DNA of 64,000 nucleotides. Origin: Nocardioides malaquae. GTDB lineage: Bacteria; Actinomycetota; Actinomycetes; Propionibacteriales; Nocardioidaceae. The stretch lies in NCBI RefSeq assembly GCF_015070385.1, contig NZ_JADCSA010000004.1, positions 87,446 to 151,445 of the forward strand, in the 5' to 3' direction. The translations under genes were made by a program, and so were the position numbers. Shown piece by piece: positions 53,934-62,958 of this stretch. Numbering within the stretch: position 1 is the first letter of the stretch; each line of letters opens with the position of its first letter. The notes under the pieces were generated by a model, which saw only the letters and a list, made by a program, of their open reading frames with translations, was not told the origin of the DNA and ran no database searches.

Positions 53934-53939
53934 TATCCT
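53934..53939 (+). promoter_or_regulatory. -10 box (TATCCT) upstream of DUF2510-tailed membrane protein
   Basis: TATCCT between the two tandem repeat arrays; the predicted 5' UTR of about 65 nt carries the second array and a GAGGAGG ribosome site. Confidence 0.45.
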
Positions 53940-53944
53940 CACCA

Positions 53945-53986
53945 CCCACACCACGCAACCCACACCACGCAACCCATACCACGCAA
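53945..53986 (+). repeat. Three tandem 14-bp repeats (CCCACACCACGCAA)
   Basis: Three copies, the last with one C to T change, inside the predicted 5' UTR of the next gene. Unstructured C/A-rich RNA is expected. Confidence 0.85.
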
Positions 53987-54008
53987 CCGCGACCCGAGGA
54001 GGCGACCC

Positions 54009-54536
54009 GTGAGCGCTCGCCCCCGCCCCAGCGAGATGCCGGCCCACGACCTCGCGGTGGGCGCCGGCCTCGTGCCGCGCGTGCCAGCCACCCCGCCGCA
54101 GCGCATCCCCGGTCCGAGCGCGGCCGAGGTCGCCCAGCGGGCAGGGATGCAGGCCCTGGTCGGCATGGTGGTCGTCGCGGGCGCCTTCGTGCTCCACACC
54201 TCGGCGCTGACCGCGCTGCTCGTGGTGGCGTACGTCTGCTGGGTGATGACGCGCTTCCCCGTCGTCGGCAACCGGTTGCTCGACGAGCTCGCGCACGGCT
54301 ACACCACGCTCGTCTTCACCCAGGGCTCCTTCTGGTTCTCCCTGGAGAGCTGGCTCACCTGGGACTTCTCCGCGGTGTGGAAGTTCACCGGGAAGGGGGT
54401 CGAGCCGCCGACGCCCGGAGCGGTCGACCCGCCCGGCCTCTACCCCTCACCCGACAAGCCCGACCGGTGGCAGGTGTGGACCGGGGCCCAGTGGTCGGGC
54501 AGCCACCGCCCCGCGCCCGACCCGTACGCGCGCTGA
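54009..54536 (+). CDS. Membrane protein with DUF2510-like tail
   Basis: 175 aa, GTG with GAGGAGG upstream. Membrane helices ALVGMVVVAGAFVLHTSALTALLVVAYVCWVM are followed by a cytoplasmic-looking stretch, and the C-terminal DPPGLYPSPDKPDRWQVWTGAQWSG resembles the short DUF2510 motif (P-x-G-x-Y-x-D/S-P...W-x-G-x-x-W). Function unknown. The tandem repeats before it may tune its expression. Confidence 0.65.
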   Translation: MSARPRPSEMPAHDLAVGAGLVPRVPATPPQRIPGPSAAEVAQRAGMQALVGMVVVAGAFVLHTSALTALLVVAYVCWVMTRFPVVGNRLLDELAHGYTTLVFTQGSFWFSLESWLTWDFSAVWKFTGKGVEPPTPGAVDPPGLYPSPDKPDRWQVWTGAQWSGSHRPAPDPYAR

Positions 54537-54572
54537 GCCCGCGCCGCGTCGGCGCGGCAGGGCGTCTCGCGC

Positions 54573-56099
54573 TCAGAGCGACGAGAAGCGGGCCGGCTCG
54601 GGGCGCACGGCATGGGCCTCCTCGGCCGCACGCGCCCGCGCACCCCGCTGACCGCTCAGCGTGAGGTCGACGCGGATGATCACGAAGCCGACGAGCAGAC
54701 CGAGCGCCACGCTGTAGGCGGTCTGCAGCCCGGCCTCCACGTAGGAGATGTCGATGTTGACCAGGCGCTGGGAGACCGGCAGCGTCGCGGCGACACCGAA
54801 CGCACAGACCCACCAGCCCTGCCGGCGACGGGCGCGCATGTGCACGCCCCACACCAGCGCCGGGACACCCAGGAAGATCGTCAGCATCCGGGGCACGGCC
54901 CCGATCGTCGAGCGGAACCACTCGGCCAGGTCTTCCCCGGACTGGGCGAAGCCGCTGCCGCCGTAGCGACTGAGCAGCTCGGTGTAGACCAGGCTGGCCG
55001 CCACCACCAGCGAGCCCACGACGATGATCGCGAGGCCTCGGGTGCCGAGCCCGTGCAGGCCGGCGGCGAAGCGCCACACCAGCGCGAACATCAGCACGAA
55101 GCCGATCACGAGCGTGACGTAGCCGAAACGGGTCGTCGAGGCGACCGGCTCGAAGCCGACGGTCGCGAAGGCACCCACCGAGGCCACGGCGGTGGCCACG
55201 ACCACCTCACGCACCGCGACCAGGAAGTTGCGGGCCGGCACCGTGATCACGACGGCCAGCAGCGCGCTCACCACGCAGGTCAGCACCGCTGCCCCACTGC
55301 GCAGCACCGCCGCGTCCGTCACCAGGGTGACGACCCCGACGACCAGCGCCAGCACCGAGAAGACCACCTGTCGCCCACCCGTACGCGCCATCACCGCCCA
55401 CGCGTAGGTGGTCAGCACCATCACGGCACCGGCGCCGTCCAGCCACTCCGGTCCGCTGTGCAGCGCCGCGGCGGCGAGCAGCATGATGCCCGCGAGCAGG
55501 ACGCAGCTCCAGAAGGTCAGGCGTACGCGAGCCCCGCGCCGCCGCGCCACCGCGGCCGCGTCGGGCGGCGTCGCCGGGTCGTCGTCGAGCACCCGCCGCG
55601 TGAGCGACTCCGCCACGTAGCCCTCGGGCGCCTTGAAGTCGGGGTCGGTCGTGGAGACCGGCGGGAGCACCGGCGGCGGCGCCCCCGGGGACGCCTCGGG
55701 CGCGGCACCCGGGACGGTCGCCGCCACCTCGGTCACGGCCGCAGGCACCATCGACTGGGTCGGCACCTCGACCACCGGCGGGGCGACGGGGCCCGGCTCC
55801 ACGGTCGGCACCGGGCCGGTGTCGGCGGTCGGCATCGCGGCGAGAGCCGCCTTGATCCCGAAGGGGTCGGTGTCCAGCAGCGGCAGGTCGAGGGGGTCCT
55901 GCTCGGGGTAGGGCTCAGCGGGCGGGACGGCGGGAGCCACCAGCTCGTCGTCGATGCGCGGCAGGGTGGTCGACGACTCGCTGATCTCTCCGGGCGCCGC
56001 GACGCGTCGGCCACCACTGCGCCCCCGGCGGGCCGCCTTGAGGGCCTCGAGCCGGGACGGTTTGGGGGCGGCGCGGCGGCCAGGACGTCGATCGGACAC
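54573..56099 (-). CDS. Polytopic membrane protein with disordered N-terminus
   Basis: 508 aa, GTG start with a TAACCT -10 box (56106-56111) 6 nt upstream. Residues 1-190 are basic and then Pro/Ala/Val-rich, probably disordered and cytoplasmic. Residues about 195-480 contain roughly ten membrane helices (LTFWSCVLLAGIMLLAAAAL to GLQTAYSVALGLLVGFVIIRV). No known family recognised. Confidence 0.7.
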   Translation of the reverse strand: MSDRRPGRRAAPKPSRLEALKAARRGRSGGRRVAAPGEISESSTTLPRIDDELVAPAVPPAEPYPEQDPLDLPLLDTDPFGIKAALAAMPTADTGPVPTVEPGPVAPPVVEVPTQSMVPAAVTEVAATVPGAAPEASPGAPPPVLPPVSTTDPDFKAPEGYVAESLTRRVLDDDPATPPDAAAVARRRGARVRLTFWSCVLLAGIMLLAAAALHSGPEWLDGAGAVMVLTTYAWAVMARTGGRQVVFSVLALVVGVVTLVTDAAVLRSGAAVLTCVVSALLAVVITVPARNFLVAVREVVVATAVASVGAFATVGFEPVASTTRFGYVTLVIGFVLMFALVWRFAAGLHGLGTRGLAIIVVGSLVVAASLVYTELLSRYGGSGFAQSGEDLAEWFRSTIGAVPRMLTIFLGVPALVWGVHMRARRRQGWWVCAFGVAATLPVSQRLVNIDISYVEAGLQTAYSVALGLLVGFVIIRVDLTLSGQRGARARAAEEAHAVRPEPARFSSL

Positions 56100-56108
56100 G
56101 CAGCGAGG

Positions 56109-56894
56109 TTACCCGCGTCGGTTGGCCAGCGACGGGTTCACGCTCCTGGCCCGCTCGATCTCGCCACGATCCAGGGTGGCGGTGGCGCTGCACTCCCCGC
56201 CACTCAGCTCGACCACGACGTCGCCCATCGGGGAGACCACGGTCGAGCAGCCCGTGTAGCGCGGCTCGGGTTGTCCCACGGCCACGACGTAGGCGGTGTT
56301 CTCGATGGCGCGGGCGTGGGCCAGCGTGCGCCAGTGGTCGCGCTTGCGCTCCCCCGCGACCCAGGCGGCCGGCACGACCAGCACTTCGGCCCCGGCCGCG
56401 ACCAGGTCACGGGCCAGCTCGGGGAACCGTAGGTCGTAACAGGTCATCAACCCGATCCGGAATCCCCCGACCTCGACCACGACCGGCTGCCACTCTCCGG
56501 CGCCGAGGCGGTCGGACTCCTTGTAGCCGAAGGAGTCGTAGAGGTGGATCTTGTCGTACTCCGCGCTCACCGCACCGCGCACCACCAACGTGTTGAGCGG
56601 CTTGGCGGCGGAGTCGTCGGGACGGCGCAGCATCCCTGCCACCACGGTGATCCCCCGCTCGGCGGCCATCGCCTCCACCTCGCGCACGAAGGGCCCCTCG
56701 AGCGTCTCCGCGGCCTCTGACAGGTCGGAGTCGGGACTGCCGAAGTCACGGGCGAAGACCTCCGGCAGCACCACGAGCTCCCCCGGCTGGGCGGGGGCGA
56801 GCAGCTCACGCAGGCGCGCGCGATTCTCCGCCGGGTCGAGGGTCGAGGCGGCCTGCACGAGCCGCACCTTCAGGGTCGGGTGCTCAGGAGCCAT
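56109..56894 (-). CDS. Carbon-nitrogen hydrolase (nitrilase superfamily)
   Basis: 261 aa. The Glu-Lys-Cys triad is visible: LVVLPEVFARDF, AEYDKIHLYDSFGYKESDRL and GLMTCYDLRFPELARDL. RAIENTAYVVAVGQ is also family typical. YDKIHLYD and the Nit1/Nit2-like layout suggest an omega-amidase or deaminated-glutathione-type repair activity, not a true nitrilase. It starts at ATG 56894, divergent from the MobA-like gene 57 bp away. Confidence 0.88.
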   Translation of the reverse strand: MAPEHPTLKVRLVQAASTLDPAENRARLRELLAPAQPGELVVLPEVFARDFGSPDSDLSEAAETLEGPFVREVEAMAAERGITVVAGMLRRPDDSAAKPLNTLVVRGAVSAEYDKIHLYDSFGYKESDRLGAGEWQPVVVEVGGFRIGLMTCYDLRFPELARDLVAAGAEVLVVPAAWVAGERKRDHWRTLAHARAIENTAYVVAVGQPEPRYTGCSTVVSPMGDVVVELSGGECSATATLDRGEIERARSVNPSLANRRG

Positions 56895-56951
56895 GTGGCC
56901 AGCGTGACAGACGCCCGTGAGGTGGGGCGCGTCCACTGGTTGACTGACACC

Positions 56952-58571
56952 ATGACGACCCTGCCGCCCAGCGCGACCCTGCCGCCCAGCGCGACCGTGC
57001 CGCCCTTTGCCGCCGTCGTGCTGACCGGTGGCACCGGGCGCCGCATGGGTGGCGTCGACAAGGCGGGCGTCGCGTTGCACGGGCGTACGCTCCTCGACCA
57101 CGCACTCGCCGCCGCGTCCGGCGCCGACCGGGTCGTCGTCGTCGGACCCGAGCCGGACGCGGACCTCCGCCCCGCCTCGGGGGCACGCCCGGCGGTCGGC
57201 TTCGTGCGGGAGGAACCGGCGGGCGGCGGACCGGCCGCGGGCCTGCTCGCCGCGCACGACGCCCTGACCGGCACCGACGTCGAGTGGCTCGTGGTCTGGG
57301 CGGTCGACATGCCGCGGGTGCGTGCGGCCACCGTGACGCGGCTGCTCGCCGCCGCCTCGACGGGCTCCGGCCACGACGGTGCGGTGCTCGTCGACGCGGA
57401 GGGCCGCCGTCAGCTCTGCGTCGCGCTGCGCACGGCCCGGCTCACCGACGTACGCCCTCGCGACGCCGCACAGGGCCAGGGCTTCTTCCGGCTGCTCGCC
57501 GACCTCGACCTGGCGCCCGTGCCGGCCGTCGACGGGGAGGCCTTCGACGTGGACACGTGGGACGACCTGCGAGCGGTGGCTACGCTCGGCACCATGCGCG
57601 CCGTCCAGATCTCCGCTCCCGGAGGGCCCGAGGTCCTCACCGTCGCCGAGCTGCCCGACCTCACGCCCGGTCCGGGCGAGGTCCTCGTCGAGGTGGTCGC
57701 GACGGCCGTCAACAAGGCCGACACGTTGCAGCGACGCGGCTTCTACCCGCCCCCGCCGGGCGCCTCCGACGTGCTCGGCCTCGAGTGCAGCGGACGGGTG
57801 GCGGCCCTCGGCGAGGGCGTCGAGGGGTGGAGCGTGGGCGACGAGGTCTGCGCGCTGCTCGCCGGTGGCGGCTATGCCAGCCAGGTCGTGGTGCCCGTCG
57901 GCCAGCTGATGCCGGTGCCCGCGGGTGTCGAACTGGTGCACGCCGCGGCGCTGCCCGAGGTGGCCTGCACGGTGTGGTCGAACGTCTGGATGACCGCCCA
58001 CCTCTCCAGCGACGAGTCGTTCCTGGTGCACGGCGGCGGAGGCGGCATCGGCACGTTCGCGATCCAGCTGGCCTCCGCGATGGGTCACCGGGTCTTCACC
58101 ACCGCGGGCTCGGCCGAGAAGCTCGCGGTCTGCGCCGAGCTGGGCGCCGACGTCACCATCAACTACCGCGAGCAGGACTTCGTCGAGGTGGTGCGCGAGG
58201 TCACCGACGGTCGCGGGGTCGACGTCGTGCTCGACAACATGGGCGCCAAGTACCTCGCCTCGAACGTCTCCGCGCTCGCCGACGACGGCCGTCTGGTCAT
58301 CATCGGCATGCAGGGCGGCGTCAAGGCCGAGCTCGACATCGCCAAGCTGCTGACCAAGCGGGCGTCGGTGATCGCCACCTCGCTGCGCGCCCGGCCCCTC
58401 GACCAGAAGGCGGCGATCTGCGCCGACGTGGTCGCGCACGTCTGGCCGCTGGTCGCCGACGGTCAGGTGCAGCCGGTCGTGCACGAGGTCATGGCCCTCG
58501 AGGACGTGGCGAGGGCGCACGAGATCGTCGACTCCAGCGCCCACGTGGGCAAGGTCGTGCTGACGCTCTGA
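56952..58571 (+). CDS. MobA-like nucleotidyltransferase fused in frame to NAD(P)H quinone oxidoreductase
   Basis: One open frame of 539 codons. Residues 1-213: molybdenum-cofactor guanylyltransferase-like, with a TLPPSA repeat at the N-terminus, then VVLTGGTGRRMGGVDKAGVAL, EPAGGGPAAGL, WAVDMPRV and FDVDTWDDL, the normal end of MobA proteins. With no stop codon the frame continues into a PIG3-type zinc-independent quinone oxidoreductase (MRAVQISAPGGPEVL, GLECSGRVAALG, FLVHGGGGGIGTFAIQLA, LDNMGAKYLASNV). ATG 57594 of the second part is preceded by TACGCT and exactly 7 nt, so the oxidoreductase can also be made alone. Whether the fused protein exists is unknown; one sequencing error could also explain the missing stop. 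Confidence 0.8.
   Translation: MTTLPPSATLPPSATVPPFAAVVLTGGTGRRMGGVDKAGVALHGRTLLDHALAAASGADRVVVVGPEPDADLRPASGARPAVGFVREEPAGGGPAAGLLAAHDALTGTDVEWLVVWAVDMPRVRAATVTRLLAAASTGSGHDGAVLVDAEGRRQLCVALRTARLTDVRPRDAAQGQGFFRLLADLDLAPVPAVDGEAFDVDTWDDLRAVATLGTMRAVQISAPGGPEVLTVAELPDLTPGPGEVLVEVVATAVNKADTLQRRGFYPPPPGASDVLGLECSGRVAALGEGVEGWSVGDEVCALLAGGGYASQVVVPVGQLMPVPAGVELVHAAALPEVACTVWSNVWMTAHLSSDESFLVHGGGGGIGTFAIQLASAMGHRVFTTAGSAEKLAVCAELGADVTINYREQDFVEVVREVTDGRGVDVVLDNMGAKYLASNVSALADDGRLVIIGMQGGVKAELDIAKLLTKRASVIATSLRARPLDQKAAICADVVAHVWPLVADGQVQPVVHEVMALEDVARAHEIVDSSAHVGKVVLTL
57581..57586 (+). promoter_or_regulatory. Internal -10 box (TACGCT) for quinone oxidoreductase
   Basis: TACGCT ends 7 nt before ATG 57594, the same geometry as at the ABC-F leader. 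It predicts a leaderless mRNA for the second half of the fused frame. Confidence 0.55.
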
Positions 58572-58623
58572 GCTGACGGCCCGGGTGACGCTGCGGCCGG
58601 TCCGGGCGTGCGGCAGCCCCCGA

Positions 58624-58629
58624 TAGGCT
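58624..58629 (+). promoter_or_regulatory. -10 box (TAGGCT) of bpa
   Basis: TAGGCT ends 7 nt before ATG 58637; leaderless transcript predicted. Confidence 0.55.
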
Positions 58630-58636
58630 GGGGCGC

Positions 58637-59308
58637 ATGACTCAGCTCCCCTCCGAGACCCCGCAGCAGCCCGACGCCGAGACCGCAGCCCCGTCCGACG
58701 AGGTCGTGACCGAGGTCCAGGTCGAGGTGCCCGAGGGCCACGTGCTGGTGATCGGCCCGGACGGCGAGCCCGTCGGCACCGTCCCGGCCGCCGTCGTCGA
58801 GCAGGCCCGTGAGGACGCCGGCGACGAGGGCGACACCCAGGTCACCGACCTGGTCGAGCAGCCGGCCAAGGTCATGCGGATCGGCTCGATGATCAAGCAG
58901 CTGCTCGAGGAGGTGAAGGCGGCCCCCCTCGACGAGGCGAGCCGCGCCCGCCTGCGCGACATCCATCAGGCCTCCATCAAGGAGCTCGAGTCGGGCCTCG
59001 CCCCCGAGCTGATCGAGGAGCTCGAGCGCATCGCGCTGCCCTTCACCGACGACGCGACCCCGTCGGAGGGTGAGCTGCGCATCGCCCAGGCCCAGCTGGT
59101 CGGCTGGCTCGAGGGACTCTTCCACGGCATCCAGACCGCGATCTACGCCCAGCAGATGGTCAGCCGCGCCCAGCTGGAGCAGATGCGGCGCGCGCTGCCG
59201 GGGATGACGCAGGCGCCGCAGCAGGGACACCCCGGCGTGCAGGACGCAGCTGAGCCGCAGGCGCCGGGCGGCCAGGACCACCAGGGCTCCGGCGGGATGT
59301 ACCTCTGA
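58637..59308 (+). CDS. bpa: Bacterial proteasome activator Bpa
   Basis: 223 aa. KVMRIGSMIKQLLEEVKAAPLDEASRARLRDIHQASIKELESGLAPELIEELERIALPF and GELRIAQAQLVGWLEGLFHGIQTAIYAQQM match Bpa/PafE (Rv3780 family), an ATP-independent dodecameric ring that opens the 20S proteasome. The helical core spans about residues 75-190, flanked by disordered ends. The C-terminus is GGMYL; mycobacterial Bpa ends GQYL, and the terminal Tyr-Leu docks into the proteasome alpha ring, so the key residues are kept with Met for Gln. Confidence 0.9.
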   Translation: MTQLPSETPQQPDAETAAPSDEVVTEVQVEVPEGHVLVIGPDGEPVGTVPAAVVEQAREDAGDEGDTQVTDLVEQPAKVMRIGSMIKQLLEEVKAAPLDEASRARLRDIHQASIKELESGLAPELIEELERIALPFTDDATPSEGELRIAQAQLVGWLEGLFHGIQTAIYAQQMVSRAQLEQMRRALPGMTQAPQQGHPGVQDAAEPQAPGGQDHQGSGGMYL

Positions 59309-59318
59309 GCGAAGGGCG

Positions 59319-59897
59319 TCAGCGGCGGTTGAGGCGGCCCACGACGACGAGGCCGAGCAGGCCGAGCAGCACGGCCGCCGCTCCGGGAGCCGCCAGCCGG
59401 GTGAACTCCTCCGGCGGGTCGGACTCCACAGGCGTGAGCACCGCCTTCTCCGGGTCCGGCGCCGGCAGGCGCTCGCCGACGCCGAGCAGCGCCTGGACGC
59501 GCTCGAGGTCGCGCTGACGCAGGCGGCGGGTGCCGTCGCAGGGGGTGGTGGTGTGGTCGGGCCCGGTCAGGAAGAGCCACCGCTCTCCCTTCGCCACCGG
59601 GCCGAGCGCGCAGCTGCCGCTCCCGTCGGGGTTGGTGACGGTGAGCCGGGCGCTGTCGAGCTCGCCCTTGAAGAGCCTCTGGGCCAGCACCTGGAACTGC
59701 TCCGCCCCCTCGTCGGTGGTGGTGCTCGCCTGCACGACGCCCACGTGCACGATGGCGGCGGACTTGGTCAGCTTCTTCAGGTCCTTGGTCTCACAGGAGC
59801 ATCCCTCGGCAGCCGAGGCGCCCACCGACGACAGCCCCCACGTGAGCGGCACGACCAACAGGAGCGCCACCAGCAGACGGACGGCTCGAGCGATCAT
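59319..59897 (-). CDS. Secreted, C-terminally anchored protein
   Basis: 192 aa. Signal peptide ARAVRLLVALLLVVPLTWGLSSVGASAAEG, followed by GCSCETKDLKKLTKSAAIVHVGVVQ with a Cys pair near the mature start, and a C-terminal membrane helix (AAPGAAAVLLGLLGLVVVGRLNRR). The CSC start and beta-rich body resemble secreted TIMP-like/netrin-domain proteins, but only loosely. A TAGGCT -10 box (59905-59910) ends 7 nt before the ATG. Confidence 0.65.
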   Translation of the reverse strand: MIARAVRLLVALLLVVPLTWGLSSVGASAAEGCSCETKDLKKLTKSAAIVHVGVVQASTTTDEGAEQFQVLAQRLFKGELDSARLTVTNPDGSGSCALGPVAKGERWLFLTGPDHTTTPCDGTRRLRQRDLERVQALLGVGERLPAPDPEKAVLTPVESDPPEEFTRLAAPGAAAVLLGLLGLVVVGRLNRR

Positions 59898-59919
59898 GGG
59901 GGCGAGCCTAACGGAGGAG

Positions 59920-60747
59920 TCAGAGACCGAAGATCCGGGCGAGCGTGCGCGCCACCCCGTCCTCGTCGTGGCGGGGGGCGGTGCGTCGCGTCGCGACCCG
60001 CACCGACGGGTGGGCGTTCTCCATCGCGTAGGCCGTGCCGGCCCAGTCGAGCAGCGCCAGGTCGTTGGGCATGTCGCCGAAGGCGACCACCTCGCTGCGC
60101 TCGACGCCAAGCTCGGCACAGAGGTCGGCGAGCGTGGTGGCCTTGGTGACTCCGGCGCCGCTCATCTCCACCAGGGTGCCGACCGACGACCAGGTGGTGG
60201 TGACCGAGTGGCCGACCACCTCCTCGGCCAGCTGCCAGAACTCCTCCGGCCCCTGCTCCTCGTGACGGGCCAGGAGCTTGACGACCCGGTCGTCGACGAG
60301 ATCCTCGAGCGGGGCGACCGGCACACCGGGCACCGCGCTCGTGTGCAACCGCGGCATGAAGTCAGGCTCGCGGGCGAACCCGGTGGTGCGCTCGAGGGCG
60401 AAGGTCGTGCCCGGCGCGGCTGCCCGCAGCAGCTCGCCCACGCGTACGAGGACGTCCGGCGCGATCGTACGCGCGCGGCGTACGGAGTGGGTCGCCACGT
60501 CGTAGACGACGCCCCCGTTGCTGAGGATCGCCAACCCGTGACCGCCGACGGACTCCCACAGCGACTCCATCCAGCGGATGGGGCGACCGGTGACGAAGAC
60601 GACCGGCACGCCCTGCTCCTCGACGGCCAGCAGCACCTCGCGGGTGTACGCACTCACCTCGCCGCGGGCGTCGAGCAGCGTGCCGTCGAGGTCGGTCGCG
60701 ACCAGCCGCGGCAGCACGTCCGGGGGCGGTGACTCGTCGGGCCGCAC
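59920..60747 (-). CDS. HAD-superfamily (Cof-type) phosphatase
   Basis: 275 aa. LVATDLDGTLLDARGEVS (nucleophile Asp), VFVTGRP, AILSNGG, a Cof-type C2 cap, GVTKATTLADLC (Lys) and VVAFGDMPNDLALLDWAG (Mg-binding Asp pair). The GTG start at 60747, 5 nt after the preceding stop, is the likeliest; the longer frame upstream is antisense-like. Third gene of the serS operon. Substrate unknown, probably a sugar or nucleotide phosphate. Confidence 0.83.
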   Translation of the reverse strand: MRPDESPPPDVLPRLVATDLDGTLLDARGEVSAYTREVLLAVEEQGVPVVFVTGRPIRWMESLWESVGGHGLAILSNGGVVYDVATHSVRRARTIAPDVLVRVGELLRAAAPGTTFALERTTGFAREPDFMPRLHTSAVPGVPVAPLEDLVDDRVVKLLARHEEQGPEEFWQLAEEVVGHSVTTTWSSVGTLVEMSGAGVTKATTLADLCAELGVERSEVVAFGDMPNDLALLDWAGTAYAMENAHPSVRVATRRTAPRHDEDGVARTLARIFGL

Positions 60748-60752
60748 CGCGC

Positions 60753-61664
60753 TCAGCCCCGCGGGAACCAGCGGTCGAGCTCGACGGCCACACCGTCGTC
60801 GTGAACGGTCGCGGTCACGGCGTCGGCGGCCACCTGGACCTCCTCGATGGCCTGACCCATCGCGACCCCGCGTCCGGCCCACGCCAGCATCTCGAGGTCG
60901 TTGCGCCCGTCGCCGATCGCCAGCACGTCGGCCGGGTCGACACCGAGCTTGTCGCAGACGTGCTGCAGGCCCGACGCCTTGGAGATGCCCTCGGGCGCGA
61001 AGTCGATCCAGGCGCTCCAGCCGACCACGTAGTCGGTGCCGTGCAGTCCGAGCTTGGCCGCGGTCTCCATGAAGTCCTCGGCGGTCGACTCCGGGTCGCG
61101 CACCACGACACGGTTGACGGGCTGGCCGACGATCTCCTCGATGGGGGTGACGACCTGCTCGCCGGTCAGCTCCCCCTCGGGGAAGAGGCGGTTGACCAGG
61201 TAGCCGCCGATCGCCCGCTCCTCGGCCGCGACCAGGGCGTCGGGGTGGTGCTCCAGGATCGCCCGCACCGCCGGCGCCGCGTCGAAGGTCTCCTCGTGCA
61301 CGACCTCGAAGGGCGGGTAGCGGAAGAGCACCGAGCCGTTGGCGGCGACCACCCAGAGGCGGTCGTCGTAGTCGGGCGTGGGGTCCTCGGGCGACCCCTC
61401 GAGCGGCAGGTCGAGCAGGTCGGCGATCGTGGTCATGCCGTGTGGGGAGCGACCGCTGGCCAGCACGATGTGGGCGCCGGCGTCACGGGCGCGGTGGATC
61501 GCGTCGTAGACCGCGGGGGTGATGGTCTCGTAGGGCAGCTCCTGGCCGTCGACCCAGGCCAGCAGGGTGCCGTCGATGTCGAGCGCGACGACCTTGGGCT
61601 GCCACCCGGGGGCAGGCTCGACCCCGGGGCGCAGCGACGACGGGCCGGGCGCCCCGGCCCCCAT
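60753..61664 (-). CDS. HAD-superfamily (Cof-type) phosphatase
   Basis: 303 aa. VVALDIDGTLLAWVDGQEL, IVLASGRSPHGM, VAANGSVLFRY, a large cap, GISKASGLQHVC and VLAIGDGRNDLEMLAWAGRGVAMG. Related to the following HAD gene but clearly diverged. ATG 61664 lies 4 nt past the serS stop; a TTG at 61676 is the alternative. The serS-HAD-HAD order suggests an operon, though a role in tRNA charging is not implied. Confidence 0.83.
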   Translation of the reverse strand: MGAGAPGPSSLRPGVEPAPGWQPKVVALDIDGTLLAWVDGQELPYETITPAVYDAIHRARDAGAHIVLASGRSPHGMTTIADLLDLPLEGSPEDPTPDYDDRLWVVAANGSVLFRYPPFEVVHEETFDAAPAVRAILEHHPDALVAAEERAIGGYLVNRLFPEGELTGEQVVTPIEEIVGQPVNRVVVRDPESTAEDFMETAAKLGLHGTDYVVGWSAWIDFAPEGISKASGLQHVCDKLGVDPADVLAIGDGRNDLEMLAWAGRGVAMGQAIEEVQVAADAVTATVHDDGVAVELDRWFPRG

Positions 61665-61668
61665 CGGG

Positions 61669-62952
61669 TCAGGCAACGGGGTTCACCGGCTCGAGGAGCT
61701 CGCAGCCCATCCACTTCTGCAGCGCCTTCGGCACCCGCACCGAGCCGTCGGCCTGCTGGTGGGTCTCCAGCACCGCGACGATGGCGCGGGTGATGGCGGT
61801 GAGCGTGCCGTTGAGGGTGGCGACCGGCGTGGTGGCCCCCTCGGCGTCGCGGGTGCGGATGTCGAGGCGGCGCGACTGGAAGTCGGTGCAGTTGGAGGTC
61901 GAGGTGAGCTCGCGGTACTTGCCCTGCGTCGGAATCCACGCCTCGAGGTCGAACTTGCGGGTGGCGCTCAGGCCGAGGTCGCCGGCGGCGATGTCGACCA
62001 CCTGGTAGGCCACCTCGAGCTTGTCCATGAACTCGCGTTCCCAGGCGAGCAGACGCTGGTGCTCGGCCTCGGCCTCCTCGAGGGTGGTGTGCACGAACAT
62101 CTCGACCTTGTCGAACCAGTGCACCCGGATGATGCCCTTGGTGTCCTTGCCGTGCGAGCCGGCCTCCTTGCGGAAGCAGGGGCTGAACGCGGCGTAGCGG
62201 CGCGGCAGCGACTCCGGCGGGAGGATCTCGCCCGAGTGGTAGGCAGCCATCGCGACCTCGGACGTACCGACGAGGTAGAGGTCCTCGCCCTCGATCCGGT
62301 AGACGTCGTCGGCGGCCTGGCCCAGGAAGCCGGTGCCCTCCATCGCCTCGGGCTTGACCAGCGACGGCGCGATCACCTGGGTGAAGCCGGCCTCGCGGGC
62401 CAGCTCCATCGCCATGTTGACCAGCGCCAGCTCGAGCTGGGCGCCGACACCGGTGAGGAAGTAGAAGCGGGAGCCGGAGACCTTGGCGCCGCGGTCGAGG
62501 TCGATCGCGCCGAGGATCTTGCCGAGCTGGATGTGGTCGCGAGGCTCGAAGCCCTCGGCCGCGAAGTCGCGCGGGGTGCCGACGGTCTCGATGACGACCG
62601 AGTCGTCCTCGCCGCCCTCGGGCACGGACGCGTGGGTCATGTTGGGGAATCGCTTGAGCAGCTCGACCCAGGTGGCCTCGGCCTGCTTCTGGGCCTCCTC
62701 GGCGGCCTTGACGTCGGCGGCGAGCGTCTTGGTGCGCGCCAGCAGCTCGGACTTCTCGTCGCCGGTCGCCTTCGGGATGAGCTTGCCGAGCTGCTTCTGC
62801 TCGGCACGCGCCGCCTCGAACGTGGCGATCGCCTCGCGTCGCGCGGTGTCCGCGGCCAGCGCCTCGTCGACGATCTCCACCGAGGCTCCGCGCCGGGCAA
62901 GGGAGTCGCGGACGGCGTCGGGAGTGTCGCGGAGCAGGCGCGGATCGATCAT
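61669..62952 (-). CDS. serS: Seryl-tRNA synthetase
   Basis: 427 aa class II synthetase. N-terminal tRNA-binding coiled coil (residues about 30-110, [22 protein letters not shown] start; [29 protein letters not shown]). Motif 2 [36 protein letters not shown] and motif 3 [12 protein letters not shown]...[32 protein letters not shown] are intact. A TAGCCT -10 box (62959-62964) ends 6 nt before the ATG; 34 bp separate this start from the divergent PAP2 gene. Confidence 0.95.
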   Translation of the reverse strand: MIDPRLLRDTPDAVRDSLARRGASVEIVDEALAADTARREAIATFEAARAEQKQLGKLIPKATGDEKSELLARTKTLAADVKAAEEAQKQAEATWVELLKRFPNMTHASVPEGGEDDSVVIETVGTPRDFAAEGFEPRDHIQLGKILGAIDLDRGAKVSGSRFYFLTGVGAQLELALVNMAMELAREAGFTQVIAPSLVKPEAMEGTGFLGQAADDVYRIEGEDLYLVGTSEVAMAAYHSGEILPPESLPRRYAAFSPCFRKEAGSHGKDTKGIIRVHWFDKVEMFVHTTLEEAEAEHQRLLAWEREFMDKLEVAYQVVDIAAGDLGLSATRKFDLEAWIPTQGKYRELTSTSNCTDFQSRRLDIRTRDAEGATTPVATLNGTLTAITRAIVAVLETHQQADGSVRVPKALQKWMGCELLEPVNPVA

Positions 62953-62958
62953 GGTTAA

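Noticed and set aside
53884-53986. CRISPR array
   Set aside because: Repeats are 12 and 14 bp, directly adjacent with no spacers and no cas genes nearby.
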